Of a stretch of 64,000 nucleotides of DNA, positions 41,755-50,038 are shown one piece after another; the first letter of the stretch is position 1, and each line of letters opens with the position of its first letter. Source of the DNA: Rhodospirillales bacterium (GTDB lineage: Bacteria > Pseudomonadota > Alphaproteobacteria > ATCC43930 > CGMCC-115725); the NCBI GenBank assembly GCA_947473305.1, contig CANJCB010000001.1:62001-126000 (forward strand), in the 5' to 3' direction. The notes under the pieces were generated by a model that had not been told where the DNA came from, did no database searches, and saw only the letters and a list, made by a program, of their open reading frames with translations. The translations under genes were made by a program, and so were the position numbers.

Positions 41755-43437
41755 ATGGGATGGATCACGATACCTATATTGAGAGGATTGACGGTCGTGG
41801 CGCTTTTCTGCGCGCTGATGGCCGGGTCGGTTGCCGCGCGCGATAGCCTCGTCATCGGCGTCAGCCAGTTTCCGCCGACCTTCAATCCCAATATCGACAC
41901 CAGCACCGCCGGAAACTACGTGCTCGGCATGGCGCGGCGTCCCTTCACCACCTTCGACACCCAGTGGAGCCTCGTCTGCATGCTCTGTACCGAGGTGCCG
42001 AGCTTCGACAACCATCGCGCCGAGATCATCGAGCTTCCCGAGGGAAAGAAGGGCATCCGCCTCACCTTCACGATCCGGCCCGACGCGCGCTGGGGCGACG
42101 GGGTCCCGATCACCACCAAGGACGTGCTCTTCACCTATGAGGTGGGACGCCATCCCAAAAGCGGCATCAACAACGCCGAGCTTTATCGCCGTATCACCGG
42201 CCTCTCCGCGAAGGACGATAAGACCTTCGTCATGGAGATCGACAAGCTGACCTTCGACTATGCCGGGATCAACGATTTCGACGTGCTACCGGAGCATATC
42301 GAGCGCGAGGCCTTCGCCGATCCGGAGCAGTATCACAACCGCAGCCGCTTCGACACCGACCCCACCAATCCGGGGCTCTACTTCGGTCCCTATCGGATCA
42401 CGGAAGTCGTGGCGGGCTCTTATATCGTGCTGGAGCCCAATCCGACCTGGTGGGGCGAGAAGCCCTCCTTCCCCCGCATCGTCGTGCAGACCGTGGAGAA
42501 CACCGCCTCGCTGGAGGCCAACCTGCTGGCGGGCTCCATCGATATGATCGCGGGTGAACTCGGCCCCTCCATCGAACAGGCGCTGGCCTTCGAGGCGCGA
42601 CGCGGCAAGGATTACACCTTCCTCTACAAGGAAGGGCTGATCTTCGAGCATATCGACGTGAATCTCGACCATCCGATCCTGAAGGACAAGCGGGTGCGCC
42701 AGGCGCTGCTCTACGGGATCGACCGCAAGGCGATCTCGACCCAGCTTTTTGGCGGCAAGCAGCCGGTCGCCGACAGCTTTGTGCCGCCGCTCGACTGGGT
42801 CCATGCGGACGACCTCAAGACCTATCCCTACGATCCCGACAAGGCCCGCGCCGTGCTCGACGAGGCGGGCTGGCGCGACGACGGCTCGGGCATCCGCCGC
42901 AACGCCGCGGGCGAACGGCTGACCCTGGAACTCGCAACCACCGCCGGCAATCGCACCCGCGAATTGGTCGAGGAGGTCCTGCAAAGCCAATGGCGCAAGA
43001 TCGGCGTGGCGGTCCGCCTCAAGAATCAGACCGCGCGCATCCTCTTCGGCGAGACGATAAGACGGCGTAATTTCTCCATGGCGATGTTCGCCTGGTCGAG
43101 CGCACCCGAGAACGTGCCCCGCTCCACCCTGCATTCGAGCGAAATCCCCTCCGCCGCCAATTCCTATGTCGGCCAGAACGACACGGGCTTCCGTTCCGAG
43201 GAGGCCGACAGCCTCATCGACCGGATGGAGATCGAATTCGACCGCGAGAAGCGCAACGCCCTCTGGCATCGGCTGCAGGAAATCTATGTGGAGGAACTCC
43301 CCTCCCTGCCGCTCTACTTCCGGTCGGAGGCCTATATCCTGCCGAAATGGCTCAAAGGCGTGACGCCGACCGGACACCAATACCCTTCGACCCTCTGGGT
43401 CGAACATTGGCGCGCTGTGGGAAGACCCGGGAGTTGA
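41755..43437 (+). CDS. Peptide/nickel-type (family 5) ABC substrate-binding protein
   Basis: Periplasmic protein of 560 aa with a signal peptide (LTVVALFCALMAGSVAA). The SBP_bac_5 pattern is present: FTIRPDARWGDGVPITTKDVLFTYE, then LDHPILKDKRVRQALLYGIDRKAI and NPTWWGEKPS. Such proteins bind oligopeptides, nickel, glycosides or related solutes. Two DppB/DppC-type permease genes follow with 4-bp spacing and a 4-bp overlap, so this is the first gene of an importer operon. The usual two ATPase genes are missing. A hairpin precedes the start. Confidence 0.93.
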   Translation: MGWITIPILRGLTVVALFCALMAGSVAARDSLVIGVSQFPPTFNPNIDTSTAGNYVLGMARRPFTTFDTQWSLVCMLCTEVPSFDNHRAEIIELPEGKKGIRLTFTIRPDARWGDGVPITTKDVLFTYEVGRHPKSGINNAELYRRITGLSAKDDKTFVMEIDKLTFDYAGINDFDVLPEHIEREAFADPEQYHNRSRFDTDPTNPGLYFGPYRITEVVAGSYIVLEPNPTWWGEKPSFPRIVVQTVENTASLEANLLAGSIDMIAGELGPSIEQALAFEARRGKDYTFLYKEGLIFEHIDVNLDHPILKDKRVRQALLYGIDRKAISTQLFGGKQPVADSFVPPLDWVHADDLKTYPYDPDKARAVLDEAGWRDDGSGIRRNAAGERLTLELATTAGNRTRELVEEVLQSQWRKIGVAVRLKNQTARILFGETIRRRNFSMAMFAWSSAPENVPRSTLHSSEIPSAANSYVGQNDTGFRSEEADSLIDRMEIEFDREKRNALWHRLQEIYVEELPSLPLYFRSEAYILPKWLKGVTPTGHQYPSTLWVEHWRAVGRPGS

Positions 43438-43441
43438 TGGG

Positions 43442-44395
43442 ATGACCCGCTTCCTCCTTTCCCGTCTCTTCCAGGTCGTGCTCGTCCTCGCGATCATGTC
43501 TTTCGTGATCTACGGGCTTATCGGCCTGATGCCGGGCGATCCCATCGACCTGATGCTGACTTCCGACCCGCATCTGACGGCGGCCGATGTGGCGCGGCTC
43601 CGGACGTTGAAGGGGTTGGACCAGCCGCTGGTCGGCCGCTACCTCGCCTGGGGAGCTGCGGCGCTCCAGGGGGATTTCGGCTATTCCAGGCTCTATGTGC
43701 AGCCGGCGGTCTCGGCCCTGCTCCCGCGCCTCGCCAATACCGGGCTCCTTATGGGTATGAGCTTCCTGCTGGCCTTCGGCATCGCGCTCGCCGCAGGGAT
43801 CGCGGCCGCCAAACGGCCGGGATCCCGGCTCGATTCCCTCATCAGCCTCCTCAGTTTCTCCGGCATCTCCGTTCCGCCGTTCTGGCTCGGTCTGATGCTC
43901 ATCCTGGTCTTTGCCGTAACCCTGGGGTGGCTCCCGGCCGGCGGCATCGTCGAGGTCGGCAAAGGCGGTTTTCTCGACCGGCTGAGGCATCTCGCCCTGC
44001 CGGTGGCGACGCTCACCATCGTCGAGGCAGCGTCGCAGGTCCGCTTCGTGCGCGCCGCCATGATCGAGGCGCTACGCCAGGACTATATCCGCACGGCCCG
44101 CGCCAAGGGGGCCGACGAGGGCCGCGTCCTCTGGGGTCATGCGCTGCGCAACGCCATGATCCCCATCGTCACTGTGATGGCGCTCTCCTTCGGCGGTCTC
44201 TTTTCGGGCGCCCTCGTGACCGAGACGATCTTCGCCTATCCCGGCATGGGAAAGCTCATCTACGACGCCATCCTGGGCAACGACTTCAATCTCGCGCTGG
44301 CGGGGCTTCTCTTCGCGACCCTGGTGACTCTCTTGGCGAACCTTGCGGCCGATATCGCCTATGCGGTGATCGACCCTCGGATCAGTTACGCATGA
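43442..44395 (+). CDS. ABC transporter permease (DppB/OppB type)
   Basis: Inner-membrane protein of 317 aa with about six membrane segments, starting with a TM (LFQVVLVLAIMSFVIYGLIGLMPGDP) typical of the DppB class. The EAA loop that contacts the ATPase reads IEALRQDYIRTARAKGADEGRVLWGHALRNAMIPI. It follows the binding-protein gene by 4 bp, and its TGA overlaps the ATG of the next permease (ATGA). It forms the translocation channel with that partner; the ATPases must be encoded elsewhere. Confidence 0.94.
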   Translation: MTRFLLSRLFQVVLVLAIMSFVIYGLIGLMPGDPIDLMLTSDPHLTAADVARLRTLKGLDQPLVGRYLAWGAAALQGDFGYSRLYVQPAVSALLPRLANTGLLMGMSFLLAFGIALAAGIAAAKRPGSRLDSLISLLSFSGISVPPFWLGLMLILVFAVTLGWLPAGGIVEVGKGGFLDRLRHLALPVATLTIVEAASQVRFVRAAMIEALRQDYIRTARAKGADEGRVLWGHALRNAMIPIVTVMALSFGGLFSGALVTETIFAYPGMGKLIYDAILGNDFNLALAGLLFATLVTLLANLAADIAYAVIDPRISYA

Positions 44396-45279
44396 CCGCC
44401 GCGTCCCGCCTGGCCGACCGCCTCGCCCGCCCGCGCATCCTGGCGAGCGCCATCCTTCTCCTTGTCCTGGCGCTCGCCTGTTTCGGGGCGCCCATCGTGG
44501 CCTGGATCCTGGGCCAGGACGCCTCGGCCGTCGATCTCTATGCGAGGCTCCAGGGGCCGTCCCTTAGCCACCCGCTCGGCACCGACGAATTGGGTCGCGA
44601 CCAGCTGCTTCGGCTGCTCCAAGGCGGGCAAATTTCCCTGCTTGTCGGACTTTGCGCGGCTTTCGGAGCGGCCATCCTGGGGACCGGGATCGGGCTTCTG
44701 GCGGGATATCGCGGCGGTCCTCTGGATGCTTTCCTGATGCGGCTGACGGATGGGGTGATCGCCCTGCCGCTTCTGCCGCTGCTGATCGTCTTGGCGGCGC
44801 TCGATCTGAGGAAATTCGGCGTGCCACCGGCACTGGCCGATGGAGATGCGACGAGCCTCTATCGCATCGTGCTGATCATCGCCCTTCTGGGCTGGACCAC
44901 GGTAGCCCGGCTCGTTCGGGGTGCGGCGCTATCCTTGAAGAGCCGGGAATTCGTGCGCGCAGCGGTGGCGCTCGGGGCCTCGGAACGGCGGGTGATGCTC
45001 GTCCACATCCTGCCCAATCTCCTGTCGCCGATCATCGTGGCGACGACACTTTCCGTGGGCAATGTGATCCTGCTGGAATCGGTCCTGAGTTTCCTCGGCC
45101 TCGGCATCCAGCCGCCCCTGCCGAGCTGGGGCAATATGCTGAGCCGGGCCGAGGACGCGATCAATCTTGCGCCGCAACTGGCGCTCTGGCCCGGATTGCT
45201 GATCTTCCTGACGGTGATCGCCTGCAATTTCCTGGGCGACGGGCTGCAGGATGCGCTCGATCCGAGGGGCGCGGACTAG
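44392..45279 (+). CDS. ABC transporter permease (DppC/OppC type)
   Basis: Inner-membrane permease of 295 aa. ATG 44392 overlaps the preceding stop as ATGA and gives the normal DppC N-terminus: one TM (ILASAILLLVLALACFGAPIV), then HPLGTDELGRDQLLRLLQGGQISLLVG, the DppC signature. The EAA loop is SREFVRAAVALGASERRVMLVHILPNL. A longer in-frame extension upstream lies inside the previous permease and is not real. It completes the heterodimeric channel. Confidence 0.94.
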   Translation: MTAASRLADRLARPRILASAILLLVLALACFGAPIVAWILGQDASAVDLYARLQGPSLSHPLGTDELGRDQLLRLLQGGQISLLVGLCAAFGAAILGTGIGLLAGYRGGPLDAFLMRLTDGVIALPLLPLLIVLAALDLRKFGVPPALADGDATSLYRIVLIIALLGWTTVARLVRGAALSLKSREFVRAAVALGASERRVMLVHILPNLLSPIIVATTLSVGNVILLESVLSFLGLGIQPPLPSWGNMLSRAEDAINLAPQLALWPGLLIFLTVIACNFLGDGLQDALDPRGAD

Positions 45280-45289
45280 GAGGCAAGCC

Positions 45290-45601
45290 ATGGCTTTGGA
45301 ACTCAGGCCCAATTGCGAATATTGCGACAAGGACCTCCCGCCGGACTCAGGTGAAGCCCGCATCTGCAGCTACGAATGCACCTTTTGCGCCGATTGCGCG
45401 GAGACGAAGCTGCACAACGTCTGCCCCAATTGCGGCGGCGGTTTCGCACCGAGGCCGATCCGCCCGGCAACCGAATGGCGACCGGGCCTCTCCGTCGCGA
45501 AGCGCCCGGCCTCGATCAAGCGCGTCCACCTCTCCTACAGCCTCGAGGAGATCGCGAAGCACTCGGCGCGCATCGGGAAAACTCCGCCGGAGAAACGGTG
45601 A
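45290..45601 (+). CDS. DUF1272 family cysteine-rich (probable zinc-binding) protein
   Basis: Small protein of 103 aa. The first 55 residues match the DUF1272 pattern: RPNCEYCDKDLPPDS, ICSYECTFCADC and NVCPNCGGGF; nine cysteines in CxxC-like pairs suggest two zinc sites. The tail is basic (VAKRPASIKRVHLSYSLEEIAKH). ATG 45290 has GGAGG at ideal spacing; it follows the permease gene by 10 bp and is probably on the same transcript. The function of DUF1272 is not known. Confidence 0.9.
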   Translation: MALELRPNCEYCDKDLPPDSGEARICSYECTFCADCAETKLHNVCPNCGGGFAPRPIRPATEWRPGLSVAKRPASIKRVHLSYSLEEIAKHSARIGKTPPEKR

Positions 45602-45680
45602 TCAAGTGAATCTGAGCACCGCCATTCCTTCACCATCAGCGTAATTATTCGCAGCCAGCGACGCCTGCAGGAGACTCATC

Positions 45681-46802
45681 ATGATGGCCAATCTCCAGTT
45701 GACCTCCACCCTGCGCCCGAGCGGGGAAGTCGAAATCGCCTTGGCCGAGAGCGCGATGCCGGAACCGGGCGAGGGCGAAATCGTCGTCGAGATGATCGCG
45801 GCGCCGCTGCATCCCACCGACATGGGGCTGCTGTTCGCCGCCGCCGACCCCGGCACTGCCGAGCGGGTGACGCGGGACGGCAGGACGATCACGGTCCTGC
45901 AAGCGGCCCCAGGGCCGGCGATGGCGCAGCGCAGGCGCTGGGACAAAGCCTTGCCGGTCGGCACCGAAGGGGCCGGACGCGTTGTCTCGGCCGGGCCAGG
46001 CGATGAAGCCCAGGCTCTACTCGGGCGGTTCGTCGCCATCTGGGGTGGCGGCATGTACACCCGCTACCGCAAACTGCGCGCGGCCGACGCCTTGGCCCTG
46101 CCCGATGGCACGTCGGCTGCCGAAGGGGCCGCCGCTTTCGTCAACCCGCTGACCGCCTTGGGAATGATCGAGACGATGCGGGACGAGGGCTTCACCGCCT
46201 TGGTGCACACCGCCGCCGCTTCCACTCTTGGCCAAATGCTCTCCCGCCTCTGCGAACAAGAAAAGATCGGCTTGGTCAATATCGTGCGCCAGCCGGAGCA
46301 GGTGGAACTCCTGCGCTCGATCGGTGCGGAGCATGTCTGCAGCACGGGGAGCCCAAGTTTCGAGGAAGACCTCCTTGCCGCCTTGCGCGCGACGGGCGCG
46401 ACCCTGGCTTTCGATGCGATCGGCGGTGGCAGGCTCGCCAGTCAAATCCTCGCCGCCATGGAGCAAGTATGCGCCGCTGGCGGTGACTTCAGGATGTACG
46501 GCTCCGACATCAGCAAGAAGGTCTACATCTACGGGGGTCTGGACCGGGGGCCGGTCGAACTGTTCCGGAACTACGGCTCGGTCTGGGATGTCGGCGGCTG
46601 GCTGCTTTTCCCCTTTCTGAAGCGCATCGGGCCTGAACGGGCGGAACGCCTCAAGCAACGTGTGGCCGGTGAACTGAAGTCCACCTTTGTCATGACCTAC
46701 AGCCAGAGAATCTCGCTTCAGGACGTCTGCGACCCGGAAATGCTCCGGGCTGCGGCAAGGAAAGCGACCGGGGAGAAATACCTCTTAAACCTTCAACGCT
46801 GA
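45681..46802 (+). CDS. Zinc-type/MDR alcohol dehydrogenase-quinone oxidoreductase family protein
   Basis: Protein of 373 aa with the two-domain medium-chain dehydrogenase fold. The N-terminal GroES-like domain contains PLHPTDMGLL and VGTEGAGRVVSAG; the Rossmann part shows ALVHTAAASTLGQMLSRL, NPLTALGMI and ATLAFDAIGGG. Catalytic zinc cysteines are not apparent, so it is closer to NADPH-dependent enone/quinone reductases. AGGAGA precedes ATG 45681 (a second ATG is adjacent). It stands alone, convergent with an M20 amidohydrolase. Substrate unknown. Confidence 0.88.
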   Translation: MMANLQLTSTLRPSGEVEIALAESAMPEPGEGEIVVEMIAAPLHPTDMGLLFAAADPGTAERVTRDGRTITVLQAAPGPAMAQRRRWDKALPVGTEGAGRVVSAGPGDEAQALLGRFVAIWGGGMYTRYRKLRAADALALPDGTSAAEGAAAFVNPLTALGMIETMRDEGFTALVHTAAASTLGQMLSRLCEQEKIGLVNIVRQPEQVELLRSIGAEHVCSTGSPSFEEDLLAALRATGATLAFDAIGGGRLASQILAAMEQVCAAGGDFRMYGSDISKKVYIYGGLDRGPVELFRNYGSVWDVGGWLLFPFLKRIGPERAERLKQRVAGELKSTFVMTYSQRISLQDVCDPEMLRAAARKATGEKYLLNLQR

Positions 46803-46830
46803 GCGATCGGGTGGGGTTGACCCCCGGTTT

Positions 46831-47991
46831 TCAAACCAAGACCCGCTCCACCAGCCGCGCCCAATAACTGGCACCCAGGGGCAGGATCTCGTCGTTGAAA
46901 TCGTAATGGGGATTGTGGAGATTGGCCGCGTCTTCACCATTGCCAACGAGAATGTAGCAGCCGGGCTTCTCGCCCAGCATGAAGGCGAAATCCTCGGCGC
47001 CCATGCTCGGCGTGGCGTCACGGTTGACCTTGCTCTCACCAACGATATCGGCCGCCGTATCGGCCGCCAGAATGGTTTCGGCCGCACTGTTCACCGTGGG
47101 CGGGTAGCGGCGTTCGTAACGCATCTCGACACTGGCGCCGAGCGCGCCCGCCACACCCTCGGCGATGCGGCGGATGGCGGTTTCGGTCGCAGCCTGGACC
47201 TCGGGTTTGAAGGAACGGCAAGTGCCGCGCAGGACGACCTCGTCGGGGATCACGTTCCAGGTATCGCCGCCATGGATCTGGGTCACGGTCACCACGGCGC
47301 TGTCGAGCGGCGATACCATGCGGCTCGCGATGGTCTGGAGCGCGGAGACGATCTGCGCCGCCGCGACCACCGGATCGACGCCCAAATGGGGCATGGCGGC
47401 ATGGCTTCCCTTGCCCTTGACCGTCAGCTCGAAAATGTCGAAGGCGGCGAGGATCGGCCCTTCCCGCACGGCGAAAGTCCCAGTGGGAAGCCCCGGCCAA
47501 TTGTGCATGCCGAAGACGGCCTCGGCCGGGAATTTCTCGAAAAGGCCCTCCTCGATCATCACCCTGCCGCCACCTTCGTTCTCCTCGGCGGGCTGGAAGA
47601 TGAAGCGGACAGTGCCGGCGAAATTGCGGGTCTCGGCGAGGTAACGGGCCGCGCCCAGCAGCATCGTGGTGTGGCCGTCATGACCGCAGGCGTGCATCTT
47701 GCCGGGGTTCTGCGAGGCATGGTCGAAATGATTGCGCTCCGCGACGTCGAGCGCATCCATGTCGGCCCTGAGCGCGATCGTATGCGACCCGGACCGTTTG
47801 CCCTCCAGGCTCGCCACCAAGCCGGTACCCGCTAGCCCACGATGGACCTTCAACCCGAATTCCTCAAGCCGCGCGGCGACGAAGTCAGACGTACGATGCT
47901 CTTCGAAGGCGGTCTCCGGATGGGCATGCAACTCTCGCCGCCAGCGCGTCAGGTCGGGATGGAAATCGGCGATGCGGTTCACGATCGGCAT
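46831..47991 (-). CDS. M20 family amidohydrolase (hippurate / N-acyl-amino-acid hydrolase-like)
   Basis: Metal-dependent amidohydrolase of 386 aa. RADMDALDV and the metal-binding MHACGHDGHTTMLLGAARYL are the M20D signatures; QPAEENEGGGRVMIEEGLF carries the catalytic Glu pair, and FGMHNWPGLPTG and the final GAEDFAFML supply further ligands. Relatives hydrolyse N-acyl amino acids such as hippurate or IAA conjugates. It is convergent with the MDR oxidoreductase, separated by 28 bp containing a small GGGG-TTGA-CCCC stem. Confidence 0.92.
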   Translation of the reverse strand: MPIVNRIADFHPDLTRWRRELHAHPETAFEEHRTSDFVAARLEEFGLKVHRGLAGTGLVASLEGKRSGSHTIALRADMDALDVAERNHFDHASQNPGKMHACGHDGHTTMLLGAARYLAETRNFAGTVRFIFQPAEENEGGGRVMIEEGLFEKFPAEAVFGMHNWPGLPTGTFAVREGPILAAFDIFELTVKGKGSHAAMPHLGVDPVVAAAQIVSALQTIASRMVSPLDSAVVTVTQIHGGDTWNVIPDEVVLRGTCRSFKPEVQAATETAIRRIAEGVAGALGASVEMRYERRYPPTVNSAAETILAADTAADIVGESKVNRDATPSMGAEDFAFMLGEKPGCYILVGNGEDAANLHNPHYDFNDEILPLGASYWARLVERVLV

Positions 47992-48089
47992 GGCGACCTC
48001 GGAGAAGGAAAACGGCAGGATAACACGGCGTCATGGAACTTTAAGCGAGCTCAACGCTTACCCTGGTGCCTAAGCACATGGAGAGCATC

Positions 48090-48299
48090 ATGGCCTCATC
48101 ACGCATTATCGGTATTGTCCTGCTGGTCCTTGGCGTCATCCTGCTGGGATTTGGGATCAATTCATCCAATGCCCCGGTCGACCAGATCTCGCAGACCTTT
48201 TTCGGGCGTTATACCCACGACACCATGATGTATCTGGTCGGCGGCGCCATCATGGCGGTGGCCGGAGCGCTGATCGCCCTGGTCGGCAAACGCGCCTAA
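48090..48299 (+). CDS. Small membrane protein, DUF3185-like
   Basis: Protein of 69 aa with two predicted membrane helices: IIGIVLLVLGVILLGFGI and the second around MMYLVGGAIMAVAGALIALVG, separated by a short polar loop (QISQTFFGRYTHD). This layout matches DUF3185, a family of unknown function. ATG 48090 follows GGAGAG at good spacing, so it is preferred to upstream in-frame starts. It stands alone between two minus-strand genes. Confidence 0.8.
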   Translation: MASSRIIGIVLLVLGVILLGFGINSSNAPVDQISQTFFGRYTHDTMMYLVGGAIMAVAGALIALVGKRA

Positions 48300-48320
48300 T
48301 CCGCGCCGCTTCAATCCGGG

Positions 48321-49892
48321 CTACTTGAACCGGACATAACGCAGGGCGAATTCGTTGCCCGGCATCTGAACGAGATCGATCGTATCCCGCGCCGCCCAGG
48401 TCAAGACCTGCTGGTGGAGCGGGATATGGCCGATCTCTTCCTGGTGAATGCGGAAAGCCTCCGCGATCAGGGATCGCCTTTTGTCAGGATCGAGTGCGCC
48501 GACGATGGCGCCGATCAGATCGTCCACCTGCCGGTTGGAATAGCCACCGACATTGAAGCGACCGCGCCCATCCTGACGGGTCGCGATGAGGTTGATCAGG
48601 ACTTCCTGGGCGTCATAGGTCGCCGGCGCCCAGCCGATCATGTAGAAGCTCGTATTGTAGCGGGGCGCCAGCACCTTCAGGAAATACTTCGCGCGGGAAA
48701 AAGTGGCGAGCTTAACCGTCACGCCGATCCGCGCGAGCATTCCCACCACGGCCGTACAGATCGCCTCGTCATTGGCATAGCGATCCACAGGGCAATCCAT
48801 CTGCAGCTCGAAGCCCGAAGGATAGCCCGCCTCGGCCAGCAGCCGCCGCGCTTCGGCAAGATCGAAGGGCGGGCGCTTGTTAAGATCCGGGCTGAAGCCC
48901 GTGACCCCCGGCCCGACCATGAGCGCGGTAGGGATCGCAACCCCGCGCATGACGCTATCCTTGATCTGCCCTTCGTCGATCGCTTCGGCGAAGGCGCGGC
49001 GGACCCGGATATCCTTGAAGGGGTTGCGGCCCTTGACATTCGATCCCACCAACTCGTCGCGCCATTGATCCATGCCGAGGAGGATCGTGCGAAGCTCCGG
49101 TCCCTGCACGAGATGCAGGCCCGGCGCGCGACCCAGGCGTTCTCGATCCGGGGCCGGCACGCCCACGATCATATCGACCTCGCCCGAGACGAGCGCCGTC
49201 ACCCGCGTCGCATCGGTGGGTATGGAGCGGTAGATCGCCCGGGTCACGCTCGGGTCGCGCGTTCCCCACCACCGCACGTTTGGCGCCAGCACGGTCTTGT
49301 CGTCGGGATCGCGGCTAACGAGCTGGTAGGGACCCGTGCCATTGGCATGATCCGTTGCGAAGCCATCCTCGTTGCGACCGAGGTCCGCAGGCTGTTGCGC
49401 GTCATTCGCCTCCGCCCAGGTCTTGCTCATGATGTACCAACGCGCGATCTCCTCGGGCAGGATGGGATCGGGCGCTTCGGTCACGAATTCGACGGTCAGG
49501 GGATCGGGGGCACGTGCTTCCCTGATCGACGCGAGCATGCCGGCGACCTTCGATCCCGGCGCGCGGGCGCGCTCCAGCGAAAAGAGCACATCGGCGGCGG
49601 TGAAGGGCGAGCCGTCCTGGAACGTCACCCCTGGCCGCAGGGTAAACCGCCAGGTATCCGGCGTGGTCTGCGTCCAGGATGTGGCGAGCGCCGGCCCGAT
49701 CTTGAGGTCCCGGCCCCGCTCCACCAGAGGCTCGTAGATATTGCCGAGGAAGCTCAGCAGGAAGGTTTCGTTGCGCGCATAGGGATCGACGGAGACCACC
49801 GCGCCGTCGGCCGCCCAGCGGAACGTCTTCGCCGAGGCCGGCTGCGCCGCCATCGTGAGCGCCAAAAGGATGGCGAACCAGACCTTCCGCAT
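48321..49892 (-). CDS. Peptide-type (family 5) ABC substrate-binding protein, orphan
   Basis: Periplasmic binding protein of 523 aa with a signal peptide (VWFAILLALTMAAQPASA). Family 5 features include FTLRPGVTFQDGSPFTAADVLFSLERA, IRVRRAFAEAIDE and ARRLLAEAGYPSGFELQMDCP. ATG 49892 has GGGAGAGG and GAGGGG upstream; a longer in-frame start reaches into the divergent promoter. No permease or ATPase gene flanks it. It diverges from a class III aminotransferase gene with a 146-bp gap, so the two may be co-regulated. Confidence 0.92.
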   Translation of the reverse strand: MRKVWFAILLALTMAAQPASAKTFRWAADGAVVSVDPYARNETFLLSFLGNIYEPLVERGRDLKIGPALATSWTQTTPDTWRFTLRPGVTFQDGSPFTAADVLFSLERARAPGSKVAGMLASIREARAPDPLTVEFVTEAPDPILPEEIARWYIMSKTWAEANDAQQPADLGRNEDGFATDHANGTGPYQLVSRDPDDKTVLAPNVRWWGTRDPSVTRAIYRSIPTDATRVTALVSGEVDMIVGVPAPDRERLGRAPGLHLVQGPELRTILLGMDQWRDELVGSNVKGRNPFKDIRVRRAFAEAIDEGQIKDSVMRGVAIPTALMVGPGVTGFSPDLNKRPPFDLAEARRLLAEAGYPSGFELQMDCPVDRYANDEAICTAVVGMLARIGVTVKLATFSRAKYFLKVLAPRYNTSFYMIGWAPATYDAQEVLINLIATRQDGRGRFNVGGYSNRQVDDLIGAIVGALDPDKRRSLIAEAFRIHQEEIGHIPLHQQVLTWAARDTIDLVQMPGNEFALRYVRFK

Positions 49893-49973
49893 CCCCTCGC
49901 CTCTCCCTTTCTGCCCTTTATCGAGCATAAGCGGGGGCACATGCCTGTCAACAATATACCCCGATGTGCGGAT

Positions 49974-50003
49974 TTGACTTGAGTCCCGCACCGGAAGGAT
50001 AGT
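49974..50003 (+). promoter_or_regulatory. Candidate sigma70 promoter for the class III aminotransferase
   Basis: TTGACT (49974-49979, 5/6) is separated by 18 nt from GATAGT (49998-50003, 4/6). It ends 35 bp before the start codon, a plausible distance for a short leader. It lies in the divergent gap shared with the orphan binding-protein gene. Confidence 0.45.
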
Positions 50004-50038
50004 GCGCGCCAATCATCCCACATCCGGAAGGTAGCCCC

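Noticed and set aside
43927-44391. N-terminal extension of the second peptide permease
   Set aside because: It lies wholly within the first permease in another frame; the ATGA overlap at 44392 gives the normal DppC start.
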